From: Acanthosepion pharaonis
Lineage: Eukaryota; Mollusca; Cephalopoda; Sepiida; Sepiidae
Reading direction: 5' to 3'
DNA: 64,000 nucleotides
Assembly: GCA_903632075.3 (NCBI GenBank)
Contig: CAHIKZ030003452.1
Span: forward strand, 1-64,000
Below are positions 57,347 through 64,000 of this stretch, piece after piece. A program made the position numbers and the translations under genes. The notes beneath the pieces are model-generated. The model was not told where the DNA came from. It ran no database searches and worked only from the letters and a program-made list of their open reading frames with translations. Each line of letters begins with the position of its first letter. Positions within the stretch are counted from its first letter, which is position 1.

Positions 57347-57350
<4 letters not shown>
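56926..57350. other. Spacer, unassigned
   Basis: Short inverted segment 'tttgagttgttg' / 'caacaactcaaa' near 56962 and 56991 could form a hairpin; otherwise nothing. Confidence 0.45.

Positions 57351-57403
<53 letters not shown>
57351..57403. repeat. (AT)n microsatellite
   Basis: About 26 AT units. Confidence 0.95.
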
Positions 57404-57407
<4 letters not shown>

Positions 57408-57477
57408 GGACTCTCCCGTTGGTTTCGACGTATGAGGATATGACAGCTTAGTTGATTCAGTTATGAAATTTTGTGCG

Positions 57478-57720
57478 ATAATCTTAAGTGGCATTTAAGA
57501 CCCGCTAGTGATTTACAAAGGAGGCCACATATGGAGCAAGAATGAGGATTGTGAGATGAGATCACTATTAGATTGGCTGACCTTTTAGATCTTGCTCTCG
57601 CTTCTTGAAACTGGTTCAGACAAGCATATTGAAAACTGCTGAGTCCACTAAAACACGTTGATCTCCATTCTACCCGCTCCAAGGCTAAGCACTCAAGGGT
57701 TTTATGTGGTATATTGACAG
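57478..57720 (-). pseudogene. LINE C-terminal fragment with zinc-knuckle-like motif
   Basis: The minus strand encodes 'LECLALERVEWRSTCFSG', 'NQFQEARARSKRSAN' and 'CSICGLLCKSLAGLKCHLRL' then SH, ending at a stop. A CX2C...H-type finger at the very end of ORF2 preceded by an 'R..WRS..G' block is usual for several LINE clades; the similar 'NWRNTCYRG' occurs in the LINE at 47890-48830. Confidence 0.6.
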
Positions 57721-57725
57721 CTGAC

Positions 57726-57726
57726 A

Positions 57727-57778
<52 letters not shown>

Positions 57779-57840
57779 TCTTATAGGAAAATCAATGTGC
57801 AAGGGTTTTACTATAGGAAATGCATTGGCAATGATTTAAC
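57726..57840. repeat. (AT)n-(GT)n microsatellite next to a solo minisatellite unit
   Basis: 57726-57777 is AT then GT. 57806-57838 (ttttactataggaaatgcat, tggcaatgattt) resembles one unit of the 26280-28220 array. Confidence 0.7.
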
Positions 57841-57889
57841 GTATTTGATTAACGAAATACCGTATGGAATCTAAAGCTTACTTGTTGGG

Positions 57890-59496
57890 ATGGATGCGTG
57901 TTCATATGTTAACAATTTAAAGAATGTTACAGTAACTTGATTTTCTACTACAGACCGTTTATTCTCATTTTTATATAAACTGGAATGAAGCAAAGTACTC
58001 AATGTCTCTTGGGTCTGTCCATTTTCTTATTGGTAAAAAAAATTGAGTAAGTATCAACATCGTGTTAGTGGCAAACTCCAGTTAGCCTTGCGCTGAGTTG
58101 AAATGACCAAAAAAAAAAGTCTGTACTTACTTTATCGTGGGAGGACCTAAATGTGGTTCTGGGATTACTATTTTCTTTTTCTTGGACCAGAAATTAGGGT
58201 AAATAAGGAGAAGCATTGTCACTCTCAAGTCAGCCTTGGGCAGAGTTGGAATAATCAAAAAAGGTTTGTTCTTTATCGTTGGACGGTTTAAACTTGCTTA
58301 TGGCATGTCTGTTTTCTTTTTCTTGGTCCAGGCCTTAGAATAAGTAAGGATAAACATCGTTATAATGGTCGATCTCAAGTAAGCCAAAGAAAAACTTACT
58401 TCAACGTTGGTTATAAAGGGCGAGCTCAAGTGAGCCATGCGCCGAGTTGGAACGACCAAATAAAAGGAAGATTTACTTCATAGGTGTAGTTTTTAGAAGA
58501 CACGTGCGAACGCCATGCATTGGAAAGTGAAAAGAGATTTCAGACGTCAGCAGATCGGAGAAACTAACGTGCCCCAGCGGGAACGTAATTACTACCTTGT
58601 GCTAGGGAAAGAAAGGAAGAAAATGTTAGCCATTTTATAGACTTAACTAGCGCTGCTAACGCCGTTTGACAAAGGCAAGTCGGGTAAATATATTTCCGGT
58701 AGCTTCGCCACCAGCATCATGGGAAAATGTATTTCTTTTTAGTTTCTTTTTTTATAATTGACTTTTATAATTTTATTTATTGATTTCATATCATTTTCCT
58801 CTAATCCCATATGACTGAATAAATTTTTATTTAACATTTTAGACATTGCAAGGAGTTACTTAACATTCTATAAACGTCAACAGTTTTTTTTAAAGCATTG
58901 ATTTTTGCTAATTTTCTTTCAGCTATTTCAACTTTAACATTATCTGTGGCCATGTTTATTGTTTCCCAACTCTCTTTCCTTGAATATTGTGTTCCATTTT
59001 TATATGAAACTCTTTTAATGTACGAGAGGTTTTCTATCGGATTAATATCTGGTGAGGCTGGGTTTTGAATATAGCTCCAAAACAGAGGGTCTCAATAATT
59101 CTGAAACGTCGATATGTCTCCCACACTCAGGCTAATACCAAATGCAGAGGAATGCTAAACACAGCGTGCGACATGCGTTCCTGTGACGTCATTCCTCTTA
59201 CTACCTCTTAGAATCAAAGCCGAAATTCTTAATAAAGCGAATACCAAAAAGAAGCTTCTTTTTAAGCCTTGTTTATTTTTTTGGGGTAATTTTGGCAAGC
59301 AAAAATAGTCAGTTTCACAGAATACCTGCACCTGCTGCGGCATTCATCCGTCTAACCTGTCGCATCCCAAACGTAAGCCGACCAGCGGTCATAATCATTC
59401 GGCCGTGGAAATTTATAGTAGGAGTTTCAATATGAATTTGGATTCACAAGCGGCCCCAGCTGCATGTATACACAACGGACAAGCGCAAAAACCGAA
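57890..59496. repeat. Segmental duplication unit B, upstream part
   Basis: Counterpart of 51660-53000. It is longer at its 5' side because the 'agctcaagtgagcc' type unit is repeated more often (58085, 58230, 58380, 58430). From 58640 onward it runs nearly base for base with unit A. Confidence 0.9.
58850..59085 (-). pseudogene. Tc1-type transposase C-terminal fragment, unit B copy
   Basis: Same as 52370-52620 but with Gln in place of the internal stop (NGTQYSRKE). Confidence 0.75.
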
Positions 59497-59730
59497 CTTT
59501 CTATGGCTGGTTTGATTTTTTTTCTCCTACACTGGAGGCCACCAATGGAACCCAGTTTGTCCTGTTATTTTACCCATATGTGGGAGAAAATGGTTTCATA
59601 ACTTTCCCAAGGGTATTAGCACGAAAGTGAATGTAATGATTCGACTGAAATTCGAACTCGGATCTCCGATTCTTCAATCCTAGATGCTAACTTTTAGTTC
59701 ACCGCGCGTCCTGTACCACATCGTACCTCC
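59497..59730 (-). mobile_element. tRNA-derived SINE, family A, with head
   Basis: Minus strand: head with B-box 'gagttcgaatttcag' (59659-59645), body with 'ccatatgtgggagaaaatgg' in plus notation. It is the full-length counterpart of the headless copy at 53000. Confidence 0.8.
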
Positions 59731-59809
59731 ACGCATTACAGAATGTAAAGGGCGTTGTCTTTTATTAATATAGTCTAACTTAAACATTCTTGATCGTGTT
59801 TCTGTAAAG

Positions 59810-60060
59810 AACATGGAAACCAAAAAGGAGACTTATACTAAACATTAGAAAGAGCCAGTTGAAACTCCTAGCGCACATATTGAGGAAAGAAGGCTTGGAG
59901 AATTTGAGATTCACAAGACATATTGATGCCATGAGAAACAGCGGAAAGCAGTGCACAACCTGCCTAACAAGGCTGTATAAAGGATTTGCAGAATAGGGTT
60001 TAAGAGTTATAGTAAAAAAGAAATTAACTAAGAGCTACAAATGTTGCTTTCTGTGTCGTG
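59810..60060 (+). pseudogene. RTE-like LINE C-terminal fragment
   Basis: Encodes 'LILNIRKSQLKLLAHILRKE' and 'GLENLRFTRHIDAMRNSGKQ', with 'LTRLYKGFAE' before a stop, as in the LINE at 41260-41450. The matching 3' tail (aaatcgtagtgtactatgat) lies at 60390-60440, split off by the inverted repeat at 60085-60290. Confidence 0.75.
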
Positions 60061-60084
60061 TCGGGATCCCCCATGGTACTACAT

Positions 60085-60300
60085 ATCAACGAAAAGGACC
60101 ATTTCTTTTTGGTATTCGTTTTATTAAGAGTGGCAGCCAAGATCTTAAGAGGTAATAAGGGGAATGACGTCACAGGGTTGTATTAGCCGGTCGCAAACCT
60201 GAGTGTGGGAGGTGTATCGATGTTTATGAATTCTTGTGACCCTCTGTTGAATTCGCGCCGTTTTGGACTTATATTCAAAACCCAGACCAAGGCAATCCAT
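60085..60300. repeat. Inverted third copy of the 52.6/59.1-kb repeat block
   Basis: Reverse complement of about 52560-52770 and 59045-59250 (tttttggtattcgttttatt, gaatgacgtcac, ttcaaaacccag). More diverged than A and B are from each other, so it is an older dispersed copy, not part of the recent duplication. Confidence 0.75.
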
Positions 60301-60444
60301 CATTGAGAGTATGCTCTGCCCACAAGTCACTCCGGCCAGTCCCTGACCATTCTAGCCCTGGCCTTCGCATTATGTAACACAAACGGCAGGAAATCGTAGT
60401 GTACTATGATCGCCAACGCCTAGAATGGCCATGGCACACAGAAG

Positions 60445-60765
60445 AACTTTTATATATCCAAATTTTAAAAAATAGTAATAATTTTGTTATACAGGGTGTG
60501 ATCGAAATGCCTCCCATCGACAAAAAGACCAAGTGTTATTAAAAAATTTATTTCACTGTTGTTTAAACAACGGGCGACCCTTTTTATTTATTTGGTTTTT
60601 AAGGGGACATCCACTAAATAGTGACCACTATTTGCCATACACTGTGAGATGATTTCTGAAGTTTTCAGTCTCCTGGAACTTCGAGCATTTCCCAGGTCTT
60701 CCAGTGGGCATTGTTTTAAGCGCTGAACATGTGGCCCTAAAATGCCCTGTAAAAATTGGGCACTG
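60445..60765. other. Possible DNA-transposon end, unassigned
   Basis: 'cagggtgtgatcgaaatgcc' at 60494 looks like a mariner/Tc1-type terminus. The minus-strand frame 60788-60588 is not recognised. Confidence 0.25.
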
Positions 60766-61159
60766 CGGTGTTGTGTAATGGTGAACAAGCTTGTCCCACG
60801 AGATCAATTAGGACTAAATAGCGAGTTTGATCCGCAGTGGGTGCCCTATACTTTCGGCCTTCTCCGACATCTATACTTAGAAAATCATTTGGGCACTTCG
60901 ACGGGGTGTAATGGTCAACAAGCTTCTCTCGCTAGATCAATTATGACTGAATAGGGAGTTTCATCATAACTATGTGCTCTACACTTAAGGCCTTGTGCCA
61001 CATCTAAGTTACACTTAGAAAATTATTTATAGCACTTTTACGCTGTGTAATGTTTAGGGAGCTTGTCTCACTAGATTAATTACGACTGAATATCGAGTTT
61101 CATCCTTACTAAGTGCTCTACACATAAAGCCTTGTGCCACATCTAAGCTACACTTAAAA

Positions 61160-61440
61160 ATGATATGTCCCGGAAAGGGATATATTTGAACGAAGTAGCT
61201 AAGTGGTTTTGGCTACTATAACCAAGCAGAATACGGTAGCAATAATCGATTGGTACGCGTCGTAGTCGCAGGTAAGACGTGTAGATCAATGGCGTAGTCC
61301 AATGGGCGTCGTTATAGACATAGCTCTCAGTCTAAGGCTCTCTTCACACTGTCGTACCTACACGTCCGTCGGTATTTATGACGGACACCAGCCAATCATA
61401 TTCCAGTGACGGGAACACAGGTGTATGCATATTCCATTTT
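61160..61440. other. Insertion inside the 135-bp satellite, unknown
   Basis: Balanced-composition segment with 'gacgtgtagatcaatggcgt' and 'gtcgtacctacacgtccgtc' (acgtgtag / ctacacgt are inverted). Possibly a small non-autonomous DNA transposon. Confidence 0.35.
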
Positions 61441-61724
61441 ATCAAAAAATCATTGAGACCCAGTACACGTAGTGTAATGTTTAGGAAGTTTGTTCTGTTA
61501 GATCAATTACAGCTTGTTTCATCCTCGCTAAGTGTTCCACACTTAAGGCCTTGTGCCACATCTAGAAAGGTTTAGAAAATCCTTTTCCTACGTGGTGTAA
61601 CGGTTAAAAGCTTGTCTCTCTCTCGATCAATTACGACTGAATAGCGAATTTCATAATCCTTAAGGCGCAAATAAAACATCTAATTTTACTTTAGAAAACA
61701 AATTTGGTCAATTGACGGACTTAT

Positions 61725-61738
61725 GTACATATATATAT

Positions 61739-61775
<37 letters not shown>
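61725..61775. repeat. (AT)n microsatellite
   Basis: AT tracts interrupted by 'tacat'. Confidence 0.95.
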
Positions 61776-61780
<5 letters not shown>

Positions 61781-62225
61781 CCAGAAACCTCTAAAGCGAA
61801 AAATGTTAGAGCACTTTTACGCGGTGTAATCTTTAGGAAGCTTGTCTCTTTAGATCAATTACGACTGAATAGCTTGTTTCATCCTCGCTAAGTGCTCCAC
61901 ACTTAAGGCCTTGTGCCACATCTAAGCTACACTTAAAAATCGTTTAAGCACTTTTACGCGGTGTAATGTTTAGAAAGCTTGTCTAGCGAAATCACTTACG
62001 ACTGAATAGCTTGTTTCATCCTCGCTAAGTGCTCCACACTTAAGGCCTTGTGCCACATCTAAGCTACACTTAGAAAATCATTTTGAGCACTTCTACGTGG
62101 TGTAACGGTTAACAAGCTTGTCTCTCTCGATCAGTTACGACTGAATAGCTTGTATCATCCTCACTAAATGCTCTACACTTAAGGCCTAGTGCTACCTTTA
62201 AGCTGTGCTTAGAAAATCATTTGGT

Positions 62226-62650
62226 CAATTTGACGTGCTTACGTATATATATATATATTTTACTTAATAGAAAAAGACATAAAAAATGGAATTTAATCGA
62301 CGATACATCCAAATACATCTAAAGCGAAAAGGTTTTTTTTTTAAATTTTAATTAAAGTGGCATAGTGTAAATAATACGGTAAAGTTTTTCTCTTATTTTT
62401 TTAAGCCCAACCAAAAAAAAAATAAATTCAAACTATTATGTAGACAACAGAAAACCGATTAGCTATCTTTCAAAAAAAATCTTTGTAAATCATATATACT
62501 AAAAAAAGGAACTCTGGAAAGCCGTGATCGCATACTTAGTGAAGGGACATGGTATTTAAAATTTTTATATTGTTAAATATAAAGTACATCGTTAACCTTA
62601 CCGGCATACATAGATATAAAGGGTAAGGTTTTTATAAATAGACTGGTGTG
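62226..62650. repeat. Segmental duplication unit B, 5' flank of the gene
   Basis: Counterpart of 53712-53940 (aattttaattaaagtgg, accgattagctatcttt, atattgttaaatataaagta). An RTE LINE tail (ggaactctggaaagccgtga, 62509) is still complete here but trimmed in unit A. The expected 5' exon of the gene was not found. Confidence 0.75.
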
Positions 62651-62685
62651 CTGACGGACAAAAAATTATTACTGTAATTATATCG

Positions 62686-62701
62686 CACTTTTTTTTTTCA
62701 G
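62686..62701 (+). promoter_or_regulatory. Splice acceptor of the GT14 gene
   Basis: A run of ten T then CAG (AG at 62700-62701). In unit A the T run is two bases shorter. That would shift any frame reading through it, so the tract is not under coding constraint, and unit B has an in-frame TGA upstream (about 62652). Both facts support an intron end here. Confidence 0.7.
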
Positions 62702-64000
62702 TTCGCTCAAACGAGTCCTGCTGGCTTTGATTGCTTCTACAGTGTTCTTTTGCCTGACCTTCCTACAGAGTGACCAGAGCCATTTAGAAGATATCCTACC
62801 AAAAAAATCAATTGCAATGATGAAACGTTTCCGTATAAAAATTCCAGTAGTTAAAATCGGTTCATTGTTACAACAAAAGCCGCAAGTCTTAAGCAAATGC
62901 AATGTCCGTGGAAATAAATCTTTGAATTGCCAGAAAAAGTTTCAAATCGTTACGGAAATCCGTCACATCGTTCCGGCGGAAAATGAGATAGTGAGCCCAG
63001 TACGAACGGAGTGCTCTCTCGAGGAATTAGTCAAAGACTGTCCGAAATTACGCTACGAACACGGTTACGAGGATAAACCCGTTAGTGAGGACGAAAAACG
63101 GTTTCCTCTGGCGTTCGGAATCAAGATGCACGCGAATTCTCACCAAGTGGAAAGACTTCTCAGAACAATTTACAGACCCCATAACTTTTACTGCATCCAC
63201 GTCGATTCAAAGGCCCCCAACGAAACGTACGACCTTATCAAAAGGGTTGGCGACTGTTTTAAAAATGTTGTGGTTCTCACAGAACGTATAAATGTCGTAT
63301 ACGCTTCTTATCGCCTTATAGAGTCTGAGCTAGCATGTATGAAATGCTGTATCGGATCAGACGTCAAATGGAAATATTATATTAATCTTACAGGTCAAGA
63401 GTTCATGTTAAGAACAAATTTAGAGATTGTGAAGATTCTTGAAATATTTAATGGCACAAATGATATCGAGTCGGATGTATTTTGGATAAGATGGCGCCAT
63501 CGCTATATATACGAAATAAATGAAAAAAATCGACAGACCAATACTAAAGTGCGATACGCGCCTTTCAAAAGCAACATTACCATCTATAAAGGGAGTGCGT
63601 ACGGTATGTTCTCGCGAGATTTTGTAGATTTTATCTTCACAGACGATGTCGTAAAGCCTCTTTACGATTGGCTAAAGAAAACTTACGCACCGGAAGAATG
63701 CATTTGGGCAACACTCAATTTGTTACCTTTTGCCCCAGGTGGCTATCAAAAGTTCTATACAAACCACGGCAAGAATACACACCCTTCTAAAGCCGTGAAC
63801 TGGGCATGGGATCACCCTAAAGTTAAATGTCATGGCAAATTTGTACGTCACGTTTGTATTTTCGCGGTAGGCGATCTACCTTGGCTGAGAACTCGACCGG
63901 AAGTTTCTGTAAACAAATTTCATGAAGATTATGATTCTGTTGTCTTGGACTGTCTGGAAGAATGGTTAAACAATCGAACGTATTCCTCCAGCACCGAAAT
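62702..64000 (+). CDS. GCNT-like: GT14 family beta-1,6-N-acetylglucosaminyltransferase (GCNT-like), 3' exon, runs off the window
   Basis: Open without a stop for about 432 codons (first full codon 62703), ending at the window edge. GCNT enzymes are Golgi type II membrane proteins that add beta-1,6-GlcNAc branches to O-glycan cores or poly-N-acetyllactosamine. Seen here, numbering from 62703: membrane anchor about residues 5-21; stem region with NKS sequon; DCPKL at 112; 'YCIHVDSKAP' around 163-172; 'VVYASYRLIESELACM' from 198; 'WKYYINLTGQEF' from 223; 'GSAYGMFSRDF' near 297; 'YAPEECIWATL' with the second Glu (residue 332) at the position of the catalytic Glu of mouse C2GnT; 'VCIFAVGDLPWL' near 384. 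The Cys pattern agrees with the family. The first in-frame ATG (62817) lies after the membrane segment, so the start must be in an upstream exon. The broken copy in unit A predicts about 15 further codons. Exact acceptor specificity cannot be told from sequence. Confidence 0.93.

Larger units (their letters stand above)
60770..62225. repeat. ~135-bp satellite, ~7 units, tRNA-like features
   Basis: Landmark 'gccttgtgccacatctaag' at about 60990, 61131, 61549, 61908 and 62045, with degenerate ones near 60859 and 62183. Each unit contains 'ggtgtaatggttaacaagct' (A-box-like), 'tctctctcgatcaattacga' and 'agcgagtttcatcctcgcta' (weak B-box). Two units are interrupted, by an unrelated 280-bp segment (61160-61440) and by a segment with (AT)n (61680-61790). 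A tRNA-derived SINE that became a satellite is a reasonable reading. Confidence 0.8.

Overview
This looks like a gene-poor stretch of an animal nuclear genome, most likely a mollusc and probably a coleoid cephalopod (octopus or squid type). The reasons are the very many (AT)n, (CA)n, (GATA)n and (ATT)n microsatellites, tRNA-headed SINEs, decayed LINEs of at least four lineages, Tc1/mariner and Penelope-like fossils, the recurring motif GGCCTTGTGCC, and one intron-bearing animal glycosyltransferase gene. There are no bacterial-style operons. Nearly all long open frames are translations of simple repeats or antisense shadows of retroelements. The taxonomic call is inference; no database was searched.

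Layout. 1-7 kb: microsatellite-rich DNA with a 290-bp tandem repeat, a large inverted repeat and a tRNA-headed SINE. 7.2-8.4 kb: a GC-richer direct repeat of unknown nature, then the first copy of a composite element (tRNA-like Pol III boxes, hammerhead-like core, inverted terminal arms). 9.4-12.6 kb: three tandem arrays. 13.4-18.6 kb: three more bodies of the composite element, LINE 3' fragments, and a 2.15-kb array made of about 20 copies of the element's terminal arm. 19-21 kb: minus-strand LINE fragments with a restriction-like-endonuclease motif. 21.3-22.3 kb: a polypyrimidine tract. 23-30 kb: LINE 3'-end arrays, a 1.9-kb minisatellite, and a LINE fragment interrupted by a stretch resembling the 3' part of large-subunit rRNA. 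30-48 kb: LINE fossils, SINEs, a dead mariner, a pair of TATA/CCAAT-bearing repeats and several satellites. 49-51.3 kb: a decayed Penelope-like element with a GIY-YIG region and a well-formed hammerhead core.

51.7-64 kb is a segmental duplication carrying the only recognisable host gene, a type II membrane GT14 glycosyltransferase of the GCNT (core-2/I-branching beta-1,6-GlcNAc-transferase) type. The left copy (53.9-55.4 kb) is broken by many indels. The right copy (62.7 kb to the window end) is open for about 432 codons, begins at a splice acceptor and lacks only its first exon and its last few codons. The two units differ by later insertions and by expansion of a 135-bp satellite from one to about seven copies.

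A recurring theme is that the ends of retroelements (LINE 3' tails and the arms of the hammerhead element) have become tandem arrays at many separate places.
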